From Sinohyriopsis cumingii (lineage: Eukaryota; Mollusca; Bivalvia; Unionida; Unionidae), in the NCBI GenBank assembly GCA_028554795.2, contig CM068838.1, forward strand, positions 92,834,974 to 92,898,973: a stretch of DNA of 64,000 bases, written 5' to 3'. Shown piece by piece: positions 56,277-64,000 of the stretch. The position numbers and the translations under genes are program-made. Position 1 is the stretch's first letter. The number at the start of each line of letters is the position of its first letter. Below the pieces are notes generated by a model. The model saw nothing but the letters and a program-made list of their open reading frames with translations, searched no databases and was not told the origin of the DNA.

Positions 56277-56970
56277 TTAATAAGGCACCCACTCTTCGAG
56301 GATGCTATTTTGGGCGGGAAGAACGGGTGGTTTGGAAACGGATTTACGTGTCCGATGGGCTACGGGAGTAGAAGTCGAATGTAGTGGCGGAGGTGGCAAT
56401 GGAATGACTTTGGTCTTCTTTTCTTTTTTCACTTCTGGTTTCCCTTCTTTCTTTTTCACTTCTGTCGAAGGAGGAGTGGACATCATCTTTTTAACCCAAG
56501 CTTTCATTTCTTCTCGCTGGGGTGTGGGGGACGGGGTCAACCAGGACGCTGCAATCTTACTAGAAAGGGGAGCTGCTGACGGTGTTTGAAAGACTTCCCG
56601 TATCTCTTCTTCCTCAGGTCTTCGTGGGGTAGCGTCTCTGATGACCCCTGGGGATGGTAGTAGTGGAGGTGGTGATGGTGTGGGGGATGGACTTTTCATC
56701 AAGGTCTTACAACCTTTCAGAGTGGGTAGAGCTGTTTCGTCTAAAGCTTTCTGGTGAAAGAGTTGCAGTCGTTGCAAGAGTTGCCGGTACTTTTGCGATT
56801 TTTATGTTTCGGACAAATCTTGGCGATCCATCAAGGACTGCAATTCGTGTTGTAACTGGGACATCTCGCTCAAATTGGGATTGGGAGGTAAATGCGGGGT
56901 GCGTTGTTCTTGCCAACCATGTTATTCCATCCATCGTTTGTAAGGCACTAAAGCTAGTTTTCGTCCTTCC
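56277..56970 (-). CDS. Conserved Polinton Pro/Lys-rich protein, copy 2
   Basis: Front MEGRKLALVPYKRWME and a helical part (LQHELQSLMDRQDLSET, LLQRLQLFHQKALDETA) with the LVPY and NPNLSEM phrases seen in this gene in other Polintons, then a long Pro/Lys/Ser/Thr-rich stretch ending NSILEEWVPY. Directly precedes the integrase by about 15 bases. Role unknown, possibly virion assembly. Broken near the front. Confidence 0.62.
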
Positions 56971-57020
56971 ATTGAATGTCAAGGGTTACGTCTGAGATCT
57001 TGGGACCTCAGAGGTCCTTT

Positions 57021-57416
57021 TTATCTTGCTCCCACCAGTCCTCCCAACATGGTTCCCAAGACTCCTTTCAGCAATGGGCCTAATAAAAGGGGTAAAATTC
57101 CTCCACGTTGGACTATCTTCTTCTTTTGGCGAAGAGGGATTTTCTTTTGAACCATATGACGAAGGACGTGACGATGTTTGCCTAAGCATTGTTTCTGGTG
57201 TTTGGACAAAGGGATCGTGCCTTTCAAAACGTTCAAACAAGATTCGCACATGGTATTGATGACCTCTTTGGTGGCTGTTTGAATGAGTTTTTTTCGTAGG
57301 GGTGGAGAAGCTTTGGACAGGACAGATAGCATGTCCCCATGTTTGACTAAACGAGGCAGTCCTTTCCTTTTCTTTCCTTGGGGCTTAGAAGAGGGATGTT
57401 TTCTGGAGGGTGACAT
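57021..57416 (-). CDS. pX-like basic virion protein, copy 2
   Basis: MSPSRKHPSSKPQGKKRKGL, a helical LVKHGDMLSVLSKASPPLRK, CESCLNVLKGTIPLSKHQKQ with CLGK (a possible zinc site), HRHVLRHMVQKKIPLRQKKK, then RGGILPLLLGPLLKGVLGTM with LGGLVGAR. The basic-then-Gly/Leu hydrophobic end is the hallmark of this small Polinton protein, compared with adenoviral pX. About 131 residues, looks whole. A TATA box lies about 55 bases upstream. Confidence 0.72.
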   Translation of the reverse strand: MSPSRKHPSSKPQGKKRKGLPRLVKHGDMLSVLSKASPPLRKKLIQTATKEVINTMCESCLNVLKGTIPLSKHQKQCLGKHRHVLRHMVQKKIPLRQKKKIVQRGGILPLLLGPLLKGVLGTMLGGLVGAR

Positions 57417-57468
57417 CTTTGAGTCTTCAGAAGCACCAAAACACTGATACACTAATTTGTCACTGACC

Positions 57469-57477
57469 TTTTTTATA
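57469..57477 (-). promoter_or_regulatory. TATA box of the pX-like gene, copy 2
   Basis: TATAAAAAA on the minus strand, matching the copy 1 site. Confidence 0.6.
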
Positions 57478-58117
57478 CTGGAACGCGTCGCCACTGATTG
57501 TCTTTACGTCGTATTAACTTGAGGACAGGCATGACACGTCGTGCAGGGGTACGTAACGGACTAAATCGAGCCAGTTCTTGCTTGGACAAATACAGTAAAC
57601 TTTGTAACATGCCCGATCTTTCTTGGACTTTGATTTTGTGAGAAGGTACTTTGTGAGCAGTGGCCACTGCCGCTAAAGAGGAGGGTCCTGCCACTGGATA
57701 AGTTCTTGGTGTCATCAAGGGAGAAGTTCTTGGTGTGATCAACGTCTCCAAGTACTTCTCAGTTCTTGGTGTCATCAACGGAGAAGTGAATGAACCTGAG
57801 CCTACCAGAGACGTGGTCACCGTCCTTGCAGGTCGTGGTTTGCGAGTGTAAGGTTGTGTCCTGGCCGAAGTGCCTCTCTTGCGACTAGTTTTCTGTGGGA
57901 TTTTCTTTTTCTGGGGACTTTTTCTATGTTTCTTTTTCTGTGGGCTTTTCTTTTTCCGGGGTGGTGACCGGTAAGAGGAGGGTCCCGCCACTCGAGAAGT
58001 TTGTGGAGACACGGGTCTCCTTGGGGACCTGGTCTTGACACCGTGGCTCTTTTTCTTCTTGGAGCTTCGTTTGGCTTTTTTCTTGGGGAGAACTTTGGTA
58101 GCATTAGGATCCCATCT
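57473..58117 (-). CDS. Basic core-like protein, copy 2
   Basis: Very basic front (KVLPKKKAKRSSKKKKSHGV, then SPPRKKKSPQKKKHRKSPQK), a TSRKRGTSARTQPYTRKPRP block, a repeated Leu/Thr/Pro stretch (LITPRTSPLMTPRTYPVAGP), then KVQERSGMLQSLLYLSKQEL and a basic end (LKLIRRKDNQWRRVPV). SP-K/R repeats resemble DNA-binding SPKK motifs of histone H1-like and protamine-like proteins. Probably condenses element DNA. The front frame overlaps the previous gene. Confidence 0.65.
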   Translation of the reverse strand, partial: RWDPNATKVLPKKKAKRSSKKKKSHGVKTRSPRRPVSPQTSRVAGPSSYRSPPRKKKSPQKKKHRKSPQKKKIPQKTSRKRGTSARTQPYTRKPRPARTVTTSLVGSGSFTSPLMTPRTEKYLETLITPRTSPLMTPRTYPVAGPSSLAAVATAHKVPSHKIKVQERSGMLQSLLYLSKQELARFSPLRTPARRVMPVLKLIRRKDNQWRRVPV

Positions 58118-58435
58118 TCAGAGAGAGCGAATGATGACACCTCCTAGAGTACCGCTCCCTCCATGTTTCAAAATTTGATTTTTGGTTTGAGTGTCGATGA
58201 GGGGATCGGCCAGTTGGGTCAAAGCGACTTTGTTTCGATCAAAAAAGCGTTTGATTTGATGAGGAATCTCAATGATCCCTTGGAGTAACTGACGTGCTGT
58301 CACCGTGAACCATCGTAAGACTTCTCTGAGACTAGCTTCTAAGACACGAGCCCGTATTTGTGGATTTTTTTCGCGACTGATGCCATACAAGGCACGAATC
58401 AATTTGACGGGAAGATGCGACTGAAGGGACGTCAT
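58118..58435 (-). CDS. Small helical protein after the ATPase, copy 2
   Basis: 105 residues: MTSLQSHLPVKLIRALYGIS, then REVLRWFTVTARQLLQGIIE and IPHQIKRFFDRNKVALTQLA, ending GGSGTLGGVIIRSL. Helical and basic. No counterpart is clearly seen in copy 1. Position between ATPase and core gene suggests a virion or assembly role. No family recognised. Looks whole. Confidence 0.6.
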   Translation of the reverse strand: MTSLQSHLPVKLIRALYGISREKNPQIRARVLEASLREVLRWFTVTARQLLQGIIEIPHQIKRFFDRNKVALTQLADPLIDTQTKNQILKHGGSGTLGGVIIRSL

Positions 58436-58494
58436 GTTGAGACTGTGTCAGACAGACAAAAAGTGTCTAAGGTTTTTATAGATTTTTTGTGGGG

Positions 58495-59190
58495 TTAAGT
58501 CGAGGATGGAGACGTGTAGAGGACAGGCCCTCCGTCTTGGCACCAGTGGTAAAACAATTGGGTACGAAATCGCAAATCATCACGGGTAGTGGGTTTCAAA
58601 TCAACGAGTAAATAGGCGTGTGGAGTTTGAGTGGCATTGTCGTACGCCTGAGTGAGCCAAGGCGTTCCTAAGCGTTTGGCTAAGACTTGCGCTTGCGATT
58701 TATCTCGAATGCTTTTAAACAAGACCACGTAATGCGCATTGAGACTGATGGTGCTATGGGCTTTACTTTGTTGAAACAAATTTTGAGTGATGTAAATTAC
58801 ACTGGCATTACGATGATGCCCTTTGCGCGTGAACCACAGTTTAATTTCTTCTTCGTCTTCTCCTAACATGTCGTCGAAAATGACCAGATTGGTTTGACGG
58901 GAGTCAGAGACGATTCCGTCGTCTTCTTTAGGAATGCCTTCCACAAACACGATGGAATCGGCTTGACCTTCTCTCAAGAGGCTGTACGCCGATTGCCACT
59001 CGTTGTAACACAACACGATGCACTGGGGTGGTTGATCGATCAAATGATGTTTATGTTCGATCAAACGTTTGACAAATTCGGTTTTCCCTGAACCGCTAGG
59101 TCCAGCAATGAGCATGTTAAAGGGATGGCGAAGATACAAAGCCTCGCAACTGGCACGATCTAAGTGTTCGTCGATGAGTTTGACAGTGGA

Positions 59191-59230
<40 letters not shown>

Positions 59231-59251
59231 AGAGACAGCAGAGGTAGCCAT
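58495..59251 (-). CDS. FtsK/HerA-type packaging ATPase, copy 2
   Basis: Walker A in MLIAGPSGSGKTEFVKRLIE, a sensor-like QCIVLCYNEWQSAY, Walker B in NLVIFDDMLGEDEEEIKLWF, then GHHRNASVIYITQNLFQQSK (motif III-like Gln/Asn) and HYVVLFKSIRDKSQAQVLAK. The C-terminus has HAYLLVDLKPTTRDDLRFR. About 250 residues, normal for Polinton A32-like packaging ATPases. Looks whole. Its front contains a (TC)n simple repeat that writes a Leu-Ser run, absent in copy 1. Confidence 0.92.
59190..59229. repeat. (GA)n/(TC)n microsatellite in the ATPase front
   Basis: About 40 bases of alternating GA on the plus strand, within the first codons of the copy 2 ATPase. Copy 1 has SFPSSST at the same place, so it is a later expansion. 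Confidence 0.93.
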
Positions 59252-59297
59252 AGTGTCAGGAATGTCACTTGTGACACGAAAACAGACAAGACAAGAG

Positions 59298-59328
59298 TTT
59301 TTATACTTTTTTTCAGGACATGTTTATT
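59298..59328 (-). promoter_or_regulatory. TATA box and poly(A) signal, copy 2
   Basis: TATAAAAA (59305-59298) for the ATPase and AATAAA (59328-59323) for the membrane-protein gene, as in copy 1. Confidence 0.72.
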
Positions 59329-59334
59329 GATGTT

Positions 59335-59845
59335 TTAAACATGAACACGAAAGACAAAAATATATAAAATCCAAAGACTTAAGTACAACGATAAAAGGCA
59401 CATGAAAACCATCAATGTGGCATAGAAACAAGTTTCTGTACAACATGTTTTGGGTAATGTTCTGACCAGTTCTATAGGGGGTAAGGTCACACAAGTGTCC
59501 TCCCGAAAGGGCCTTTCAGGCATGTCCACGACAGTCCTGTCCAGGGTGTCGGATTCTCCTTCTTCTGGCACTGTCACTAACACAGGTTGAAAAGTAACTT
59601 TTTTCCTTGAACAACTCTCGTGCATACTGGGCCACTTCTTGGGTCCAAGCCTCAAAATCCCATTTTGTACAGGCACGGATATCTGTCCAATGGGGGTGTC
59701 AGTCACAACTTACACACACATCGTCATACACGTCTTCGGTAGCTAAAAGATAACGAATCTTTTTTTCCTGTAGAGGTCGAGAAGTATCCAGATGAAAACG
59801 CAAGGCTTTGAGCAAAATGAGTCTTTCGTGACCATTTAAGGCCAT
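59335..59845 (-). CDS. C-terminally anchored membrane protein, copy 2
   Basis: MALNGHERLILLKALRFHLD, DVYDDVCVSCD, SCSRKKVTFQPVLVTVPEEG, PFREDTCVTLPPIELVRTLP, then CCTETCFYATLMVFMCLLSL and a hydrophobic end to FRVHV. The same layout as copy 1. Broken once or twice. Confidence 0.6.
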
Positions 59846-60067
59846 TTGGGTGGTAAGTACTGTTCGTAAAGAGTCCACAAGAAATCGGCTGGTAAACGAA
59901 ATCCCAGAAAACAAGTCACTAAGACAGACACTACGCGTCGTCCCAAATTCAATGGATACAGTTTTTGTACTAAGTGATGGTAATGATCCACGGTTTGAAT
60001 ATTGTCACTGAGTTCCTTCCACGGACCACGGAATCTGTTCAATCAGATGTGATAAAAGCCTTGGCAT
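59836..60067 (-). CDS. Unknown small helical protein, copy 2
   Basis: MPRLLSHLIEQIP at the front, then NIQTVDHYHHLVQKLYPLNL, CFLGFRLPADFLWTLYEQYL. Close to copy 1. Overlaps the following gene's start. Broken. Confidence 0.52.
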
Positions 60068-60530
60068 GGCAGCTTGTTTTTATACTCTCTTTTTTACGGA
60101 AGCAATACACGTACTTTCTACCCAGAGATCTTCGTTCTCCAGTTGGAAATTTAAATGCTCCAAACTGTAACCTACACTTCAGAGTTCGATTAGAAGTTTC
60201 CTCTTTCTCTAAGCAGATTCCACGTAAAATATGTTGGTAATCCTTTAACTTGTCTTCCTCAATTCGTTGCACTAGGTGAATCTCGAAGTAACCAAAATCA
60301 CAAACATGTTGATCATTGGCGACCTGGAAGTATTGAACATGGTCTGACCACTGAAACAATTTCTGACGAATCAGTTCTCTTATAGCATTTAGGTACCAGT
60401 GGTTAAACATCTGGTGACCTAACGGATGCAATTGTTCTTTACGTTACACTTGTATTTTGACCAGTTCTCGGTAAATGCGTTCACTCAACTCCACAGGCAA
60501 AGGACGAATGTTCTCTTGTAAAGTATCCAC
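60039..60530 (-). CDS. Unknown LPxEL helical protein, copy 2
   Basis: Front RPLPVELSERIYRELVKIQV, then MHPLGHQMFNHWYLNAIREL, IRQKLFQWSDHVQYFQVAND, KDYQHILRGICLEKEETSNR and a basic C-terminus. Closely matches copy 1. Broken. Confidence 0.58.
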
Positions 60531-60562
60531 GAATAGGTCAGTCAGTACAATTTACAATCTTC

Positions 60563-60930
60563 TCATAGAGCAAAAGTAATCCACACAATAAGTAATTTCT
60601 GACCACTGCCATTCAGGGTAACGTCCAAGAATGTCACTGAAATATTTTGATGTAAACATTTTAAAGTGATATAATAAGATGAATGCACACTTGACCCAGA
60701 TAAATCTAACACATTGGTTGACTTTTTTTCACTTTCCTCTTGTGAATTTCTCGACACAAAAGTTCTACAGTTACCCATTAAGATTTCACTCTGGCAAGTC
60801 CCTGCCGAACTTCCTTGTAGATCTTCTCTTGCAGTTCTTTAGGTAATGATTCAATATCGTTTTTGAAATGGAGTTTAAATACTGGTCTCGGTGATATCCA
60901 ACATTTGACTCCTAACCAATCTGATTTCTT
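60563..60930 (-). CDS. Second LPxEL-like sequence, only in copy 2
   Basis: Minus-strand FKLHFKNDIESLPKELQEKI followed by YKEVRQGLARVKS, then a frame starting MGNCRTFVSRNSQEESEKKS. The SLPKELQEKIYKEV phrase parallels GLPVELRERIYREL of the neighbouring gene, suggesting a diverged duplicate. Copy 1 has no such segment. It looks broken. Confidence 0.5.
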
Positions 60931-60950
60931 CAACGACATGGTAAGTTACT

Positions 60951-61695
60951 TCAATGTCTCGGTCCCACTAAGGGTAAGTAATGACAATTCGGTGACCATC
61001 GAGCATGTTCTAGGTAGGCCGAATCTTGTGGTTCCCAGTGGTGAAGTGACACACCGCAATTGAAGCACTTGACTTTATCCCCTTCGCCCAAGTAGAACAA
61101 TCCGGCTCTGGCTAATTCTTCGGGGGGTTGGTCCTGCCAGATACTTAGGCCATTTTCCTTTGAACCATTGAAGACGATTTTCAAAGTCGCAGTATTCCGA
61201 CAAACGCACAGGGAACGAATATTCGTCTTTCACAGGTTCGTTTCGATGAGGAAAGGGTGACAGGGACAGGAGTTTGCTCAGGGCTGGATGACATCCGTAG
61301 GGTGGTAGACGTGAAGGTTGACATCCACATTGACCACGAAACCCAATAAAGTGTCCACGATGACCAGGGACATCGATTTTGCATTCATCAGGTTTGACAC
61401 GCACAGCATCACTTTCCATGATAGGAGTAGTGAGAACAAAGTTCCCATAATGCTTTACGGCATCACTAAGGTCACAACGTACAGCATCGCTCACATCGCA
61501 AGACTCACAATCGCACTCGTCTGTCAACTCCGTTACGCAATTACAATGGTAACCGCATGGACACTTGCAGTTTCCTTCCTGACATTTTCCGTCGCAATGC
61601 ATGGGTCTTATCCATCCAATATTAGTTACACAAGGGGAAGATAAAACTTTTTTACAATCCCCAAACTGCAATGTTGTCTCTTTCAAAGGATTCAT
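60951..61695 (-). CDS. Cys-rich BIR-domain (IAP-like) protein, copy 2
   Basis: Front MNPLKETTLQFGDCKKVLSS, then a dense Cys cluster CDGKCQEGNCKCPCGYHCNC and DECDCESCDVSDAVRCD, metallothionein-like in look. A linker CGCQPSRLPPYGCHPALSKL follows, then the BIR: YCDFENRLQWFKGKWPKYLA, LARAGLFYLGEGDKVKCFNC, GVSLHHWEPQDSAYLEHARW with SPNC. All four zinc ligands are visible. The Cys cluster suggests a separate metal-binding domain. It would act in the cytosol on apoptosis or innate signalling if expressed. Broken in the BIR. Confidence 0.85.
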
Positions 61696-61744
61696 CTTGT
61701 TCGCTTGGTCTTGGTAGTCACAATGAACTATCGATCTTGCCTAT

Positions 61745-61765
61745 GGTTCCTTTTTATACTAGTCG
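61745..61765 (-). promoter_or_regulatory. TATA promoter of the BIR gene, copy 2
   Basis: TATAAAAAGG on the minus strand, followed by the leader AGTTCATTGTGACTACCAAG shared with copy 1. Confidence 0.7.
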
Positions 61766-61854
61766 CAATGAAGTCTCAAGCTTGTACATCGTTCCCTTTA
61801 TATGTCTTGTTTTGGAAGGTACCGTCTCTAAGGTGCCGTCATAATTGTACCGTA

Positions 61855-62203
61855 GTGTAATGGGTGGAAAGGCCATAGAAAGATAAGGACAGTGCGGAGA
61901 CCATTGAGTATGTTCCAGAATAGCTCAATCTTTATAGATACATAGATCGATTAGTAACTTCAGGCAACAACTGAAACACTGTACTTCGTATCCCAATCCA
62001 GTCTCAGGTCCCAAGTAGACAAATCCTGTTCGGGCTAAAACATTCGAAGTAAGTAATCCTTCCCTATCCGCAGGCCATTTTTGAAACGTTTCCAATCGAC
62101 GGGCACAATCACAATAGTCAGGCAAGAAGACCGGAAAATAGTGGAGTTTGAACCTGGAGCTCTCATTGGGTTTCTCACTCGATTCTTGCTGTGGCGAAGT
62201 CAT
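61855..62203 (-). CDS. Second BIR-domain gene, only in copy 2
   Basis: MTSPQQESSEKPNESSRFKL, then HYFPVFLPDYCDCARRLETF, QKWPADREGLLTSNVLARTG, FVYLGPETGLGYEVQCFSCC, and further on AILEHTQWSPHCPYL with the distal His/Cys ligands. A single type of BIR, with a long GLGYE insertion, clearly different from the neighbouring BIR, so not a fresh duplicate. Its own TATA-like TATAAAAC lies near 62247. Broken once. Confidence 0.75.
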
Positions 62204-62226
62204 TCTTCTGGTGAGTGACTATCCAC

Positions 62227-64000
62227 TTACAACCAATGTTTTATACCAACATGTCCATACGGCAACGTAAAGTGATTGGGAAGTCGCACTCGCTTCTGGT
62301 ACACGATTTGACAGACTTTTTCCAAGGGTCGACTGACGATGTGGTGGGTGGGTAAACGTACAATCTTGCTTGGCTGATAGGTGGTCACTTTAAAGTGTTC
62401 ATCTTTTCCAGACTGCAAGGCTTCTTTCAATACGCCAAAGTTCACTACTCGACTGGTACGATAATTCAGAGTCAATTCTTTCACTTTACACTCCGTGTGC
62501 ACTTCTCCTTGTTTGTCCCGGTATTGGTAGCCGTAATTTTAAGGATCGCCACTTGCGAAACTTAAAATTTTCTCGTCGAGGTGCTCGTCTGTCCAGGCTT
62601 CTAAATGGTCTCCTTCGATGTCAGGGTGCTGTTGACTCGGGTGATCGATGTAAATGCAACTGTCCGTGTCAAAGTACAGGACGCGTTCCCGAAACAGTTC
62701 TAAAGCTTCGTACAATTTTAAGCGAGCATGAGCTGTCACGTAAGCCCCAATGATGACATTTCCAAATTCGTCGGCTTCTACAAAGTCCAGATCTTCTTCG
62801 TAATTCACTAAGATCAAATCCTCACGAACGACTTCTACGTGTTTCATGAATTTGGTTTTGTCGTGAATCATCTGGAAGTAGCGAGAAGGTTCTCTCAAAT
62901 ACTCCGTCTTGGGTAAACACGGTCGTTGTGCCATTTTACCCCACAAGCAATTTAACATCACTTTGGCAAACGATCGCCTGCCTTCGTTTTTCTCGATGTG
63001 GTCTAAAGTAATGCCTTCTTGTGCCCAGTATTTCTCTTTGAATGTATTTTCGTCTTCAGTATCAAAAAAGCATCATGTAGTCGGCGAAAATGCCTTTCTG
63101 AGTGCGGTCACCCTTGTGGTATTGTTGTGTCTTGGGAAAGTGACAAATTTCGTACACTTCTAACAGTTAGTATCCCACGTCCAGAGCTTTACACAATTCT
63201 ACGCTCACCGACGTCCCCGTCAAGGCACGTTCTTCCTGGGTGTGCTGACAAGACTGGTCTTGGTTGCACGTTTCGGCACAAGTATGGCACAAGGGAAACA
63301 TCAGTTTGTCTTGACAATGGTGAGGTAACACGGGATGGTACAAGTCGGTGGGATGTAAAACTTTGCACTTGATCAAACCTTCGTACTGTCGAATGTTTTT
63401 CAGGTCGATGTGTTGCGTCAGCAATTGCGGATGCCCTGCAGGAAAGTGACAATATTTGCACACGTCGGGATACAGCGAACACACGTCCAAGTATTTGATT
63501 TCTTCCACTTTCTCTTCGTCGGCTTGGTACAGCAAACAGGTGACATTGGTTCTTCCTCCGTACAAACTATCCCTCGGGTTCATGGGGTCCATGAACTGGT
63601 AGCTTTCGACGATGCGTTTAAACTCGGGATCGATTTTCAAACGTTGATCGTACTCGTGTTCCCACATTTCCACCACTTGGTATTCTTCCTGTTCTAACTT
63701 CAAACGTCGCTGACAAGTGGCCTGGTACAAGTCTTCCATGTTTCGATGTAAAAACTGATTTTTAGTGTTACGATCAGGGTAACAGACGGGACATCCGTGA
63801 AATAAGCAACCGGTAAAGTCGTATACGATCTTGGGGTTTTCGAAGTCCCAGCCATCGACCGAATGCGTTCCGATGGTCTTTTCGCCCTCTACCGTTGCGG
63901 GCATGCTGAATCCATTTGTCTTCCTTGTCGCACAAGTAATGTAACCAGCGCAGAGCTTTGACCGAGTACTGACGTTTGACATAGTTGGTCGTTTGAGGAC
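62227..64000 (-). CDS. Polinton protein-primed DNA polymerase B, copy 2 (runs off window)
   Basis: From the right: KTIGTHSVDGWDFENPKIVY and FTGCLFHGCPVCYPDRNTKN; motif A LDVCSLYPDVCKYCHFPAGH; the Cys-rich insert CHTCAETCNQDQSCQ; motif B LNCLWGKMAQRPCL; motif C YFDTDSCIYIDHP; and the C-terminal PTHHIVSRPLEKVCQIVYQK with LPNHFTLPYGHVG. High similarity to copy 1. The 5' part lies outside the window. Broken about three times in the visible part. Confidence 0.93.

Larger units (their letters stand above)
48096..64000 (-). mobile_element. Polinton/Maverick copy 2, right end in window, left end outside
   Basis: Minus-strand element with the same gene order as copy 1, better preserved: ATPase, minor capsid, pX-like, core-like, two-pass membrane and protease genes look whole, while polymerase, major capsid, integrase and others are broken. 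About ten breaks are visible in the window. It has extra material between polymerase and membrane-protein genes (a second BIR gene and a second LPxEL-like sequence). Divergence from copy 1 across most genes indicates two separate insertions of one family rather than a fresh duplication. Confidence 0.92.

Overview
The window is animal nuclear DNA. It is AT-rich and has long (TA)n tracts, minisatellites, a tRNA-derived SINE with (AAC)n tails, LINE remains and a spliced host gene. The best guess is a mollusc or another lophotrochozoan, at low to moderate confidence: the claudin-like host protein and the BIR-carrying Polintons fit, but nothing in the window is diagnostic.

Layout. Positions 1-25.8 kb are host DNA with decayed elements: a very old family-B DNA polymerase relic of Polinton type (about 0.7-2.0 kb), a scrap of Ty3/Gypsy RNase H, a 5'-truncated LINE with RT and RNase H (4.7-6.6 kb, minus), four SINE copies (two at least with clear target-site duplications) and many tandem arrays. 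One convincing host gene lies here. It is a four-pass claudin-like membrane protein on the minus strand in three coding exons (19189-18940, 18488-18336, 15190-14925), assembled from splice sites and matching phase.

Positions 25.8-41.9 kb hold a degraded but nearly full-length Polinton/Maverick (copy 1, plus strand). A second, better preserved copy (copy 2, minus strand) fills 48.1-64.0 kb and runs off the window inside its polymerase gene. They lie tail to tail around a 6 kb spacer with a LINE fragment split by a SINE, a broken SWIM/YqaJ nuclease gene and a (TA)n tract. Gene order in each: protein-primed DNA polymerase, Cys-rich BIR (IAP-like) gene(s), two unknown genes, a C-terminally anchored membrane protein, packaging ATPase, basic core-like proteins, chromodomain integrase, two-pass membrane protein, penton-like minor capsid, core-like protein, major capsid, Cys/His protein, adenain-type protease, and three small charged helical proteins (A, B, C).

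The most unusual signal is in genes A-C. Each ends not in AATAAA but in a 6-bp stem with a TTTC loop, followed 11-13 bases later by a purine-rich AAAAGAAAT-like element. That is the architecture of replication-dependent histone mRNA 3' ends (SLBP site plus U7 snRNP site). Seven such modules are visible: three in each copy and one at the left end of copy 1. The same three genes share an upstream element, GATGTTTTCCTTCACGTCCG followed by GCGCTTTT and a TATA-like box. Other genes of the element use TATA boxes and AATAAA signals, so the elements appear to have two expression classes, one plausibly tied to host S phase. That interpretation is inference; the motifs are seen directly.
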